A stretch of DNA of 64,000 nucleotides, taken from positions 44,205 through 108,204 of the forward strand of contig NZ_SLWN01000022.1 of the NCBI RefSeq assembly GCF_004342025.1, written 5' to 3'. The position numbers and the translations under genes are program-made. Shown here in pieces: positions 1 through 8,710 of the stretch. Position 1 is the first letter of the stretch. The number at the start of each line of letters is the position of its first letter. The notes beneath the pieces are model-generated. The model saw only the letters and a program-made list of their open reading frames with translations, was not told the DNA's origin and searched no databases. This DNA is from Kribbella steppae. GTDB taxonomy: Bacteria > Actinomycetota > Actinomycetes > Propionibacteriales > Kribbellaceae.

Positions 1-59
1 GACATCTCGGCGAAGATCGTGGTCCCGAGCCCGTTCAGCCGCTGTGCGTGTTCGCGCAT
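1..59 (-). CDS. PLP-dependent class I aminotransferase, N-terminal fragment
   Basis: Only the first 19 codons are inside the window; the gene runs off the left edge. The peptide begins MREHAQRLNGLGTTIFAEM. An Arg-Leu-x-Gly-x-Gly-Thr-Thr-Ile-Phe-Ala-Glu-Met start is typical of the aminotransferases related to DapC and methionine or kynurenine aminotransferases, which transfer an amino group using pyridoxal phosphate. The substrate cannot be told from this piece. The ATG is at 57-59 on the minus strand. Confidence 0.55.
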   Translation of the reverse strand, partial: MREHAQRLNGLGTTIFAEM

Positions 60-167
60 GCCCCGACCCTAACGCCCACGCCAGGATCCCGCCGGGCGGT
101 CCTCGCCTGACCAGCGAAGTCAGGCAGGACCGACAGCGGGCTACGGCGGGTCACCGCAGCGGCACGA

Positions 168-2126
168 TCAGTTCCAAGGGGACGGCGGTGGCGGCGGTAC
201 GACGGCCGGCCGGTCTTCGCACCAGGTCGCGCCGGTCCAGCCGCCGTCGTTCCCGGACAACAGGCGCACGTCGAACTCCGGCGTACCGTCGAACTGGAAC
301 GTGCCGCAGTTGTTCACGAACGGCGCGCCGACGTTGCGCGCGTCGACGTTCTCGAACGTCGCCCAGCCGCCGACCCGGGCGTTGACCACGTTGGTCCCGG
401 TGCCGTCGACCTTGATGTTGCTCACGGCAACGTTCGTGATCGCGTAGTCGTCCTTCACCGGCCAGTCGACGACGAACAGCATCGCGTTGTACGTCGAGTC
501 GAGGAACGAGCTGTCGGTGATCTCGATCCGGCCGGCCATCGTCGACTGCAGTGCGTACAACCAGATCGCGCCGAGGCCGAGGTCCCAGTTCAGATCGCGC
601 GGACCGCCGCGGACGGTGGTGTTGCGGGCGAACGTCAGCGTGCCCTCGAACGGCGTGGAGTTGAACCGCGATCCCGCGTGCAGCGTGCTGCCCTCGCGGA
701 TCGGGTCGGCGACCAGATTGTCGGTGATCGCGTTGTCCTTGCCGCCGTAGATGGCGATGTTGTTGGCCAGCACTGGCGTTTGCACGGTGTTGTGGTCGTA
801 GACGTTGTCGTGGTTGACCAGCCCGTCCGGGTTCGATTCCGACCACATCGCGAGCCCGTCGTCACCGCTGTTGCGGATGAAGTTGTTCGTCGCCCGGACG
901 TTCGAGACGCCGAGATGCAGGTTCATCCCGTCGGCGATCGCGTCGGTGATGATGGTGTTCCGGATCAGCAGCCCGTCCATCGGGCCGTCCAGCCAGATGC
1001 CGACCTTGGTGTGGTGCAGGTAGAGGTTCTCGATCGTCGAGCCGCCGCCGATCGCGCCGCCGATCCCGTTCACCTGGTCGGTGTCGATCCGTTCCCGGAC
1101 GTCGCTCTCGATCGCGAAGTCGGCCAGCTGGACGCCGGTGCTGCCGCCGTCCGCGGCGTACCGGCCGTAGAAACCGGGCGCGCTGTGCACCGACTTGTCC
1201 GGCGCGGGCTCGGGCAGCGGCAGGACCTTGCCCTTGATGATCGTCCACCAGTTGCCGGCGCCGCGGATGGTCACCTGGTCGACGACGATGTGCCGGTTGA
1301 CCTGGTAGGTGCCTGGCGGGATGAACACCGACCAGCCGATCCGTTTGGCCGCCGCGATCGCCCGCTCGATCGCAGGTGCCGCGTCGCGTCGTCCGGTGGG
1401 GTCGGCGCCGAACCACTGCACCGACAACGACTTCCGTGGTTGCTGCAGTGGTGCGCCGACCAGCTCGAAGTCGGCCAGGTCCAGCACGTACCAGGCAGCG
1501 GGTGTGTTCCGCGGTACGGCGAACCGGACCCGGTCGCCGGCCTTGTACGTCCGGCCGAGCAGGAGCCGCTGCTCGTCGTAGAAGTGGTTCGGCCGGAACG
1601 GCTTGGCGACCGGATCCGGCTCGGGCTTCCACCAACCGGGGATCGGGTCGACATTCGGGTCGTTGGAGAACGGGTACATGCCGTACAGCCAGGCGTACTC
1701 CGACGTCAGCGTCATCGTCTGCTTGTGCTTGCCGTTCACGGCTACGTCGAGCGGCGCCCGGATGCCGCCACCCGCCGGTGCGTCCGGAATGCTGTAGCGC
1801 AGGGTCAACGCGTTCGCGGGCTCGGTCAGGGTGAATTCGACGTACTGCGTTGACGTGAGGCGTACGGCGGTTCGTCCGGAAGCCTCAGCCGGGAGTGTGT
1901 ACGCCTCACGGCTCGGTCCGATCCTTTCGCCTGTGTGGTAGGCGTTTTCGGCTTCTTGCTCGACGAAGGCGACCTCCGCGCCGCGTCCTGCGACGAGCGC
2001 CGGGTCGAGTCCGGCGCGGGTGATCCGCGGGGCCGGACGCGTGGCGGCGGCCGGGGTGGTGAGCACTGCACCGAGCAGGGCGGTCGCCAGTGCGACTGCC
2101 ACGGCACGCAGGTGTGATCGGGACAT
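168..2126 (-). CDS. Secreted beta-helix glycoside hydrolase, GH87 (alpha-1,3-glucanase/mycodextranase)-like
   Basis: The 652-residue protein starts with a Sec signal peptide (hydrophobic core about 8-22, AxA-type site near 27-29). Residues about 50-225 form a carbohydrate-binding-like region (VEQEAENA, then SGRTAVRLTSTQYVEF). From about 238 it has a pectate-lyase-type right-handed beta-helix (ADPTGRRDAAPAIERAIAAA, then VFIPPGTY). Asp399, Asp422 and Asp423 (ADGMN and GDDG) have the 23/24 spacing that I recall for the catalytic aspartates of GH87 alpha-1,3-glucanases. A secreted alpha-glucan depolymerase is therefore likely. It sits beside a FadR-type regulator and a sugar importer, consistent with cutting a polymer outside the cell and importing the products. 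The exact linkage specificity is inferred. A Pro-rich tail ends the protein. Confidence 0.7.
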   Translation of the reverse strand: MSRSHLRAVAVALATALLGAVLTTPAAATRPAPRITRAGLDPALVAGRGAEVAFVEQEAENAYHTGERIGPSREAYTLPAEASGRTAVRLTSTQYVEFTLTEPANALTLRYSIPDAPAGGGIRAPLDVAVNGKHKQTMTLTSEYAWLYGMYPFSNDPNVDPIPGWWKPEPDPVAKPFRPNHFYDEQRLLLGRTYKAGDRVRFAVPRNTPAAWYVLDLADFELVGAPLQQPRKSLSVQWFGADPTGRRDAAPAIERAIAAAKRIGWSVFIPPGTYQVNRHIVVDQVTIRGAGNWWTIIKGKVLPLPEPAPDKSVHSAPGFYGRYAADGGSTGVQLADFAIESDVRERIDTDQVNGIGGAIGGGSTIENLYLHHTKVGIWLDGPMDGLLIRNTIITDAIADGMNLHLGVSNVRATNNFIRNSGDDGLAMWSESNPDGLVNHDNVYDHNTVQTPVLANNIAIYGGKDNAITDNLVADPIREGSTLHAGSRFNSTPFEGTLTFARNTTVRGGPRDLNWDLGLGAIWLYALQSTMAGRIEITDSSFLDSTYNAMLFVVDWPVKDDYAITNVAVSNIKVDGTGTNVVNARVGGWATFENVDARNVGAPFVNNCGTFQFDGTPEFDVRLLSGNDGGWTGATWCEDRPAVVPPPPPSPWN

Positions 2127-2226
2127 TGGCGGATCCCCTCCAGACGAACAGCCGGCGCCTGGAGGTTACGCAGACGAACAACGGTCTGCAAGATCTCGAC
2201 GAAAAATAGAAAGAATCGATCACCCC

Positions 2227-2931
2227 TCAGTCCGTGGGTGGATCGACCTGCGGCTCGGGGCGGAGGGCGCGGAGCCAGAGCTCAGTCTGGGCGATGTGGG
2301 CGGAGGCGGCGGTAGCGGCCGCGGCCGGGTCGCGGCGGGCGATGGCGGAGAGGATGGCGCGGTGGCCGCGGTCGCTGGTCTGCTTGATCGCGTCGAACTC
2401 CGCGCCCGGCTCGAAGATGCGGTAGTGGCCGCCGCGGCCGCGGATCACGCCGGTGAGTGCGGTGACGGTCGGGTTCCCGCCGGCCGTGCAGATCGCGCCG
2501 TGGAACTCGGCGTCCAACTGCTGGATCTCCGTCGCGTCGGAGGTAGCCTCGAGCCGGTCGAGGATCTCACCCAGGAGTTTCTCCAGGTCCGGATCCTGCC
2601 GGGCGGCGGCTGCGGCCGTCGCGTGCGCCTCGAGCACCCGGCGTACCTCCATCAATTGGAGCACGCCCTCGAGCGGGATCAGCTCGACCGACAACGAGAA
2701 CCGGCTGATGATCTCGGCCGGGTCCAGCGCCGAGACGTACGTGCCGGAGCCGTGCCGCGACTCGATCACGCCGAGCGCCGCCAGCGACCGGGCCGCCTCG
2801 CGCAGCGAGCTGCGGGACACGCCGAGGTGGTCGCACAGCTCGGGCTCGGGCGGGAACTTCGCTCCCGGTCCGAGCTCGCCGGACGCGATCATCTGGCGCA
2901 GGCCGGCCAGCGCCTTGTCGGTGGCAGCCAT
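2227..2931 (-). CDS. GntR family regulator, FadR subfamily (FCD domain)
   Basis: The 234-residue protein has an N-terminal winged helix (about 1-70; PPEPELCDHLGVSRSSLREA, then GVIESRHGSGTYV) and a C-terminal all-helical FCD ligand domain (about 85-225) containing the metal-binding style motif LDAEFHGAI and a late His (SDRGHRAIL). It lies between the secreted hydrolase and the divergently transcribed sugar importer, so it most likely represses these genes until a sugar or sugar acid binds. A perfect dyad at 3001-3014 in the divergent promoter region is its likely operator. The start codon is ATG at 2929-2931. Confidence 0.85.
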   Translation of the reverse strand: MAATDKALAGLRQMIASGELGPGAKFPPEPELCDHLGVSRSSLREAARSLAALGVIESRHGSGTYVSALDPAEIISRFSLSVELIPLEGVLQLMEVRRVLEAHATAAAAARQDPDLEKLLGEILDRLEATSDATEIQQLDAEFHGAICTAGGNPTVTALTGVIRGRGGHYRIFEPGAEFDAIKQTSDRGHRAILSAIARRDPAAAATAASAHIAQTELWLRALRPEPQVDPPTD

Positions 2932-3000
2932 TCGTACCTCCTCGTCGCGGACACCTCACCCGAAGAGTCGCTGACGACTCATCTGAAGAGTAAGTCCTCA

Positions 3001-3014
3001 GACCACTTGTGGTC
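3001..3014. promoter_or_regulatory. Candidate operator of the FadR-type regulator
   Basis: GACCACTTGTGGTC is a perfect 6-2-6 inverted repeat in the 215-bp space between the divergent regulator gene (ending upstream at 2931) and the binding-protein gene (3147). Place and symmetry fit a GntR-family operator; binding is inferred. Confidence 0.45.
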
Positions 3015-3146
3015 ACATCTTCGCCGAAACCTTGTCATTCCCGCGCGACGGTCACTAGGGTGCGAGGAGCGGTCGACCAATTCATCAGATGTCCGCGCCG
3101 ACCTCTGATGCCCTCCCCTGGGCCTACATCCGCTAGGAGAAGCGCC

Positions 3147-4460
3147 ATGTCCCACCGACCACGCACGATGTTCGCATCTCTCGCCGCCGCGGCGACCGCC
3201 GCCGCGCTGCTGCTGTCCGCCTGTGGCCCCGGCCCGGCCGAGAAGGCCGAAGGCCAGGTCACGCTGCAGATGGTCGAGAGCCTGACGAACCCGACCCGGA
3301 CCACGCTGCTGAAGAAGCTGATCGCCGACTTCGAGTCGAAGAACTCCGGCATCAAGGTGCAGTTGATCTCGCCGCCGACCAACCAGGCGGACCAGAAGAT
3401 CCAGCAGATGCTGCAGTCCGGCAAGGGCGTCGACGTACTGGAAGTGCGGGACACCACCGTCGGTCCGTTCTCGACCAACAAGTGGATCTACGACATGACG
3501 CCCGACCTGAAGGGCTGGGACGGACTGCAGGCGCTGACGCCGAACGCGCTCAAGGTCGCCCAGGAGGGCGGCAAGTCGTACATGGTCCCGTACGGCTTCT
3601 ACGGACTGTCGCTGTTCTACCGCAAGGACCTGGTGCAGCAGGCCGGGTTCAGCGGCCCACCGAAGAGCTGGGCCGAGATGGTCGAGCAGGCGAAGAAGAT
3701 CAACAACCCGTCGAAGAACGTCTACGGCTACTCGTTCCGCGGCGGGCTCGGGGCCGGCGGCAACGCGATCGCGATCATCTCCGGGTACGTGATCGACGAG
3801 ATCAACCGCGACAACGCGTTCAAACTGACCAGCGGCAAGACGATCTTCTCGTCGCCGAAGGCGGTCGACGCGCTCAACCTGTACGTCGACCTGTTCAAGA
3901 GCGCCTCCCCGCCGTCGTCGGTCAGTTGGGGCTACCCGGAGATGGTGCAGGGCTTCACCTCCGGTACGACGGGCTTCCTGCTCCAGGACCCCGAGGTGAT
4001 CGCGACCGTCAAGCAGTCCAAGACGATCAAGGAAGACCAGTGGGGTACGGCGCCGCTGCCGGTCGGACCGACCGGCAAGGCCGCACAGCCGCTGGCGAAC
4101 GCGGGCTGGGGTGTCGCGCAGGGCAGTGAGCACAAGCCCGAGGCCGTGAAGCTGATCAAGTTCCTGACCTCCGGCGACGCCGCGATGACGTTCTCGAAGG
4201 AGAACAGCCTGGTCCCGATCCTGAAGTCGGCGGCCGAGGACCCGTTCTTCAAGGACGGCCCGTGGGCGTCGTACGTGGCGATGAACGAGTCGCCCGACAC
4301 CTACATCGTGGTGACCCAGCCGCGCGGTGTTCCGTGGTCGACGGAGTGGGGCAACAAGTCCGATGCCGACGTACAGAAGATGATCACCGGCAAGGCCCAG
4401 CCCGCCGAGATCCTGAAGAGCTGGGACGACTACTGGACGAAGAAATGGGCCGGGAACTAA
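3147..4460 (+). CDS. Sugar ABC transporter substrate-binding lipoprotein
   Basis: This is a family 1 extracellular solute-binding protein of 437 residues. It starts with a lipoprotein signal peptide whose lipobox (LSAC) places the lipidated Cys at residue 26. The mature part shows the usual features of oligosaccharide-binding proteins (DVLEVRDTTVGPF, the hinge region MVPYGFYGLSLFYRKDLV, then GKAAQPLANAGWGVAQGS). It captures a sugar or oligosaccharide outside the membrane for the two permeases that follow. I chose the ATG at 3147 because AGGAGA lies seven bases upstream and the signal peptide then begins MSHRPRT; an in-frame extension back to 3009 has no protein-like features. Confidence 0.92.
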   Translation: MSHRPRTMFASLAAAATAAALLLSACGPGPAEKAEGQVTLQMVESLTNPTRTTLLKKLIADFESKNSGIKVQLISPPTNQADQKIQQMLQSGKGVDVLEVRDTTVGPFSTNKWIYDMTPDLKGWDGLQALTPNALKVAQEGGKSYMVPYGFYGLSLFYRKDLVQQAGFSGPPKSWAEMVEQAKKINNPSKNVYGYSFRGGLGAGGNAIAIISGYVIDEINRDNAFKLTSGKTIFSSPKAVDALNLYVDLFKSASPPSSVSWGYPEMVQGFTSGTTGFLLQDPEVIATVKQSKTIKEDQWGTAPLPVGPTGKAAQPLANAGWGVAQGSEHKPEAVKLIKFLTSGDAAMTFSKENSLVPILKSAAEDPFFKDGPWASYVAMNESPDTYIVVTQPRGVPWSTEWGNKSDADVQKMITGKAQPAEILKSWDDYWTKKWAGN

Positions 4461-4623
4461 GCCTCGATCCGTGGGTCCTGCCGCGCTGCGCGGCACTCGG
4501 CGGGCACATCGCGGCGTTGGAGCACGAGGCACGGAGAACCCCACTCCGAGCCTCGCCCTCCGCCTTGCGCTGCACTCCGCCGAGCACCTGCTCGCGGCTG
4601 CCAGGACCCACGGATCGAGGCTT
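4459..4623. repeat. 165-bp inverted repeat between binding protein and permease genes
   Basis: A perfect 22-bp inverted repeat (4459-4480 and 4602-4623) bounds the whole intergenic space. The left arm starts in the TAA stop of the binding-protein gene, and the right arm holds the GAGG ribosome-binding site of the permease at 4627. The enclosed bases are also partly self-complementary (for example CTCGGCGGG near 4496-4504 with CTCCGCCGAG near 4575-4584), so the RNA would fold into one long imperfect hairpin. It could lower permease expression relative to the binding protein, or it could be a small repeated element. Confidence 0.75.
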
Positions 4624-4626
4624 GCG

Positions 4627-5598
4627 ATGTCCCTGACTGAAACGGACCGGCCGGCTCTGCAGCCACCCGCCACGAGGCGGCCGGTCTCCGGTAGACGGCG
4701 GTGGTCCGGGCGGACGGCGTTGGTGCTGCTGGCGTTCATGTTGCCGGCGATCGTGTTCGTCGGGGTGTTCACCTACTACCCGCTGCTGAGCGGGATCCAG
4801 ATGGCGTTCCGGAACTACAACCTGAACGACCTGTCGGACACCTCGTGGGTCGGGCTGGACAACTTCCGCACCCTGCTGGACGACCAGATGTTCCGCGGCA
4901 CGGTGGCGAACTCGATCGTCTGGGTGGTCGGTTCGCTGGTGCCGCAGTTCCTGATCGGCTTCGCGATGGCGATGTGGCTGCGCCGGCGGTTCCGCTTCCG
5001 CGGCGCCTACCAGGCGCTGGTGTTCTTCCCGTGGGCGGTGTCGGGGTTCCTGATCGGCATCCTGTTCCGCTGGATGTTCAACGGTGAGTTCGGCGTGGTC
5101 AACGACCTGCTGATGAAGTCACACCTGATCGACACCCCGGTACCGTGGCTGGCCGATGCCCGCTACGCGATGGTCTCCGTCATCATCGCCAACGTCTGGT
5201 ACGGCGTGACGTTCTTCGCGATCATGATCCTCGCCGCACTGCAGGGCGTGCCGGAGGAGTTGTACGAGGCGGCCGCGATCGACGGTGCCGGCAAGGTCCG
5301 AACCCTGTTCAGCATCACGATCCCGTCGATCCGGACCACGCTGGCGCTGACCGTGCTGCTGCGGGTGATCTGGATCTTCAACTCGCCCGAACTGATCTTC
5401 GGCATGACCGGCGGCGGCCCGGCGAACGAGACGCACATCGTCACGTCGTACATGATTCAGGTGACCCAGGAGGGCGACTACGGACGCGCTTCGGCCATGG
5501 GCGTGATGGTGGTCTTCGTGCTGATGCTGTTCGCGGTCTTCTACCTGATGGCGATCCGGCCGCGACCATCCCGTCCGGGCAGGAAGGGGCTCGCATGA
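4627..5598 (+). CDS. Sugar ABC transporter permease (MalF/UgpA type)
   Basis: The 323-residue protein has a short cytoplasmic N-terminus followed by six predicted membrane segments, the first near residues 35-55 (LVLLAFMLPAIVFVGVF). The EAA loop that contacts the ATPase lies near 209-230 (PEELYEAAAIDGAGK). It forms one half of the sugar channel with the next gene product. No ATP-binding gene is in the cluster, so a shared MsiK-type ATPase probably drives it, as is common in actinobacteria. The ATG at 4627 is preferred because the membrane protein starts normally there and an extension to 4471 would only translate the inverted repeat. Confidence 0.92.
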   Translation: MSLTETDRPALQPPATRRPVSGRRRWSGRTALVLLAFMLPAIVFVGVFTYYPLLSGIQMAFRNYNLNDLSDTSWVGLDNFRTLLDDQMFRGTVANSIVWVVGSLVPQFLIGFAMAMWLRRRFRFRGAYQALVFFPWAVSGFLIGILFRWMFNGEFGVVNDLLMKSHLIDTPVPWLADARYAMVSVIIANVWYGVTFFAIMILAALQGVPEELYEAAAIDGAGKVRTLFSITIPSIRTTLALTVLLRVIWIFNSPELIFGMTGGGPANETHIVTSYMIQVTQEGDYGRASAMGVMVVFVLMLFAVFYLMAIRPRPSRPGRKGLA

Positions 5599-6431
5599 TC
5601 CGCTCCGAAACCCTGGCCGGCCGGATCGTGAAGTTCGGCGGCCTCGGGATCTGCCTGATCATCACGGTGTTCCCGCTGTACTGGATCCTGATCACGTCGT
5701 TCAAGGATCCCGGCACGATCTTCGCGTACCCGTTGAAGTACTGGCCGGGGACCTGGTCCCTGGAGAACTACCGCGGTCTGTTCGACCAGTCGAACTTCGG
5801 CGTCTTCGTCGGCAACAGCCTGATCGTGTCGACGGTCGCGGCCGCACTCGCCACGGTGGTCTCACTGCTGTCGGCGTACGTGCTGGCCCGGTTCGAGTTC
5901 GTCTCCAAGGGCGCGGTGATGGGCGCGTTCCTGGTCACGCAGATGATCCCCGGGTTCATCGCGCTCGGCTCGCTCTACATCCTGATGACGCGGCTGTACC
6001 TCGTCGACAACCGCTGGGGCCTGGTCCTGGTGTACGTCGCGATGTCGATCCCACTGTGCACGGTGATGCTGCGCGGGTTCTTCGAGAACGTGCCGGCCTC
6101 GCTCGAGGAGGCCGCGATGGTGGACGGGTGCTCGCGGCTGTCCGCGTTGTTCCGGGTGCTGGTGCCGGTGATGACGCCGGGGATCGCGGCGTCGTACATC
6201 TTCAACTTCGTCAACTGCTGGAACGAGCTGTTCCTGTCCGTGACGCTGCTGAACAGCGACAGCAACAAGACCATCCCGGCTGCGCTGAACGGGTTCATCA
6301 GCAGCTACAACATCGACTGGGGTTCGATGTCGGCCGCGGCGGTGCTGAGCATCGTGCCCACGATGATCCTGTTCGCCGTCGCCAGCCGCTACATCGTGGA
6401 GGGATTGACCGCCGGCGCCGTCAAGGAGTGA
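5595..6431 (+). CDS. Sugar ABC transporter permease (MalG/UgpE type)
   Basis: The 278-residue protein is the second permease subunit, with six predicted membrane segments and the EAA motif near residues 167-185 (ASLEEAAMVDGCSRLSALF). Its ATG overlaps the stop of the previous permease (ATGA), so the two are translationally coupled. The 3' end overlaps the convergent HAD phosphatase gene by 43 bp. With the binding protein at 3147 it completes the membrane part of a carbohydrate uptake-1 importer. Confidence 0.92.
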   Translation: MIRSETLAGRIVKFGGLGICLIITVFPLYWILITSFKDPGTIFAYPLKYWPGTWSLENYRGLFDQSNFGVFVGNSLIVSTVAAALATVVSLLSAYVLARFEFVSKGAVMGAFLVTQMIPGFIALGSLYILMTRLYLVDNRWGLVLVYVAMSIPLCTVMLRGFFENVPASLEEAAMVDGCSRLSALFRVLVPVMTPGIAASYIFNFVNCWNELFLSVTLLNSDSNKTIPAALNGFISSYNIDWGSMSAAAVLSIVPTMILFAVASRYIVEGLTAGAVKE

Positions 6432-7072
6432 AGGAAGGACGGCAGATCCCAGACCTGCCACTGCCGCACCCCGACCTCCCGGTACGACGCTCCGTTGCCG
6501 GCCGCCGGTGGTCCGCCGACCAGGACGGTGGCCATGCCTCGAGCCCTCGGCACCTCCAGATTGACCGGGAGGTCGTCGAACATGACGGCGCGGCCGGGGT
6601 CGACGGTGAAGCGGGTCAGGAAGGCGTCGAGGCTCTCCTCGTACGGCTTCGGGATCAGGTCGCCGGCGAGGATGTCGAAGATGCCGTCGAAGCAGGCGGT
6701 CAGGCCGAGCTGCCGGAGCGCCTGTTCGGCGTGGTACGCCGACCCGTTCGTGTAGACGAAGCAACGACCTGGGAGGGCAGTGAGGGCGGCGGCGAGGGCC
6801 GGGTCCGGGCTGAGCACGGAATAGTCGATCCGCCGCTCGAAGCTGAGGAACTCGTGCGGATCGATGTTCCGCGTCGTCATCGCACCGCGCAGTGAGGTGC
6901 CGTACTCCGCGACCAGGTCGGCCTGGATCTGCCGGGCGCCGACCACATCGGTGCCGTAGAACTCGGCCACCGACGACAAGATGCCGTGCGTTACCTGCGC
7001 GGCCAGGGCCGAGTCGGCGGGGTAGAGCGTGTTGTCGAGATCCAGCACCCAGGTGTCGATATCCGTCAGCAC
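6389..7072 (-). CDS. HAD superfamily pyrimidine 5'-nucleotidase-like hydrolase
   Basis: The 227-residue protein has all HAD motifs: motif I DLDNTLYP near the N-terminus, motif II YTNGS (about 120), motif III Lys in IPKPYEES and motif IV MFDDLPVNL. The LDNTLYP form and the alpha-helical cap match the pyrimidine 5'-nucleotidase/SDT1 branch, which removes phosphate from nucleoside monophosphates or related small metabolites. I start it at GTG 7070-7072, just before TDIDTWVLDLDNT; longer frames to the right run antisense to the SDR gene. It overlaps the end of the permease gene convergently. Confidence 0.8.
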   Translation of the reverse strand: MLTDIDTWVLDLDNTLYPADSALAAQVTHGILSSVAEFYGTDVVGARQIQADLVAEYGTSLRGAMTTRNIDPHEFLSFERRIDYSVLSPDPALAAALTALPGRCFVYTNGSAYHAEQALRQLGLTACFDGIFDILAGDLIPKPYEESLDAFLTRFTVDPGRAVMFDDLPVNLEVPRARGMATVLVGGPPAAGNGASYREVGVRQWQVWDLPSFLHSLTAPAVNPSTM

Positions 7073-7126
7073 CCCACCAGAGTAGTGACAGACTGGGCCC
7101 TGGCACCTACGGGAGGATGGGAGAAC

Positions 7127-7894
7127 GTGGCGATTGCGCTCATCACCGGGCCGGTGACCGGGATCGGACGGGCGTTCGCGGACAGGCTGGCGCTGGAGGG
7201 CTACGACCTGGTGCTGGTGTCGCGGGACGAGGCGCGGCTGAAGGACACCGCCGCCGAGCTCACCCGCGTGCACGGGATCGCCTGTGAGGTACTCGCGGCC
7301 GACCTGACCGACCCGGGAGACCTTGCCCGGGTGGAGGAGCGGTTCCGGACCGGGCCGATCGAGGTCCTGGTGAACAACGCCGGCTTCGGGCTGAAGAAGC
7401 CGTTCTGGGCGAACCCGGTCGAGGTCGAGGAGAAGCAGTTCGACCTGCTGGTGCGCGTCGTGATGCGGCTGACGCATGCCGCCGTACTGCCGATGATCGA
7501 GCGCGGGTCGGGTGCGGTGATCAACGTGTCGTCGGTCGCCGGATTCCTGCAGCGCGGCAGCTACAGCGCGCACAAGTCCTGGGTGACGACGTTCTCCGCC
7601 GGGCTGGCGACCGGGCTGCACGCGAAGGGTGTCGCGGTGATGGCGTTGTGCCCGGGGCTGGTGCACACCGAGTTCCACGACCGGATGGGGATGGACAAGT
7701 CGGTCATCCCGTCCTTCATGTGGCTGGATGCCGACGACATGGTCGCGGCTGCCTGGAAGGACCTGATGCGCGGCAAGGCGATCTCGATCCCGACCTTCCG
7801 CTACAAGCTCCTCACCGCCGCCGCCCGCTACATCCCCCGAACCCTGATCGCCCGCGTCTCCACCATCGGCCTGGACGGTCGCCGCCGCGGTTAA
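7127..7894 (+). CDS. Short-chain dehydrogenase/reductase
   Basis: The 255-residue Rossmann-fold oxidoreductase has the nucleotide-binding motif TGPVTGIGRAFA at the N-terminus, NNAGFGL near 80-86, the catalytic Ser in VINVSSVAG, and the catalytic YSAHK. It reduces or oxidises a carbonyl or alcohol with NAD(P); the substrate is unknown. A GTG start at 7127 is preceded by GGGAGGATGGGAG at normal spacing. It is divergent from the HAD gene with a 54-bp gap. Confidence 0.88.
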   Translation: MAIALITGPVTGIGRAFADRLALEGYDLVLVSRDEARLKDTAAELTRVHGIACEVLAADLTDPGDLARVEERFRTGPIEVLVNNAGFGLKKPFWANPVEVEEKQFDLLVRVVMRLTHAAVLPMIERGSGAVINVSSVAGFLQRGSYSAHKSWVTTFSAGLATGLHAKGVAVMALCPGLVHTEFHDRMGMDKSVIPSFMWLDADDMVAAAWKDLMRGKAISIPTFRYKLLTAAARYIPRTLIARVSTIGLDGRRRG

Positions 7895-7968
7895 GACCTC
7901 ATCACGGCCCAACCAACTCGGTGTTGCCTGCGTCCAAGGGTGCACATCTAGGGGGAAAGGCTGGAGAC

Positions 7969-8709
7969 ATGTACGGACGGGGAGTGCGGCGGGTGACCGC
8001 TACCGCAGGGCTGATCGGGCTGGCCTTGGGTTTGGTGGCCTGCGGCAATGAAGCCACCGGGGGGACGCCGGCGGGGAACGCGGGTGCGACGCCGAGCATG
8101 ACACCCAGTACGACGCCGGAGCGGTCGGTTCCGGAGCCGGTGAAGACGCCGACGATGGTGCCGACTCCGACCACCAAGCCGGCGGCGGTGCAGTTGCGGA
8201 CGTCGATGCTGCTGACCGGACCCGACGTCGCGAAGGCGGATCCGAACCGCGGCTGGATCACGACGACCGGCTCGGCCGACCCGATCTGCGGTCCGTCGTC
8301 GATCCGAAGCAATGGCGTCCGCGGGAGCCTGAACCGGAACTTCACCACCGAGCTGGACGCGTCCGGCGGCCAGTGGCTGACCCGGTACGACGACGTGCGG
8401 GCGGCCAAGGCGGCGTACGACAAGATCATCGCGACCATCAAGTCCTGCAAGGCACTCGATCCCGCGCCCACGCACGCGCGCAAGATGACCGAGAACCGGA
8501 CGCTGCCGCTCGGCGACGCGACCGCGATCCTGCGCTGGTACGACTACCCGCTCCCGTCGGACCCCGGCAGCGAGCCCGGTGGCTTCCCGTACGCCGTCAC
8601 TCGCAAGGGCAACGTCGTCTCCGTCCTGGCCTTCCGCGAGATGGGCGACGGCGTGGCGCCGGCCAACTTCGAGAAACTCACCCGCGCCGCGGCCGCTCGG
8701 CTGGGCTGA
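7969..8709 (+). CDS. Lipoprotein, PknH-sensor-like extracellular domain
   Basis: The 246-residue secreted protein has a signal peptide ending in LVAC (lipid Cys25), then a Thr/Pro-rich linker (about 26-75), then a compact domain. The domain has a Cys pair (DPICGPSS and IKSCKALD) and the pattern LTRYDDVRAAKAAYDKI, which resembles the PknH C-terminal sensor-like family of actinobacteria. The role is unknown; it is probably a surface ligand-binding protein. The ATG at 7969 follows GGGGGAAAGGCTGGAGAC. Confidence 0.75.
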   Translation: MYGRGVRRVTATAGLIGLALGLVACGNEATGGTPAGNAGATPSMTPSTTPERSVPEPVKTPTMVPTPTTKPAAVQLRTSMLLTGPDVAKADPNRGWITTTGSADPICGPSSIRSNGVRGSLNRNFTTELDASGGQWLTRYDDVRAAKAAYDKIIATIKSCKALDPAPTHARKMTENRTLPLGDATAILRWYDYPLPSDPGSEPGGFPYAVTRKGNVVSVLAFREMGDGVAPANFEKLTRAAAARLG

Positions 8710-8710
8710 G

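Noticed and set aside
4471..4626. Extending the permease gene upstream to 4471
   Set aside because: It would translate the inverted repeat; the ATG at 4627 gives the standard short N-terminus.
2979..4772. A 597-codon open frame on the minus strand
   Set aside because: It is antisense to the substrate-binding protein gene, which has a clear lipobox and family motifs.
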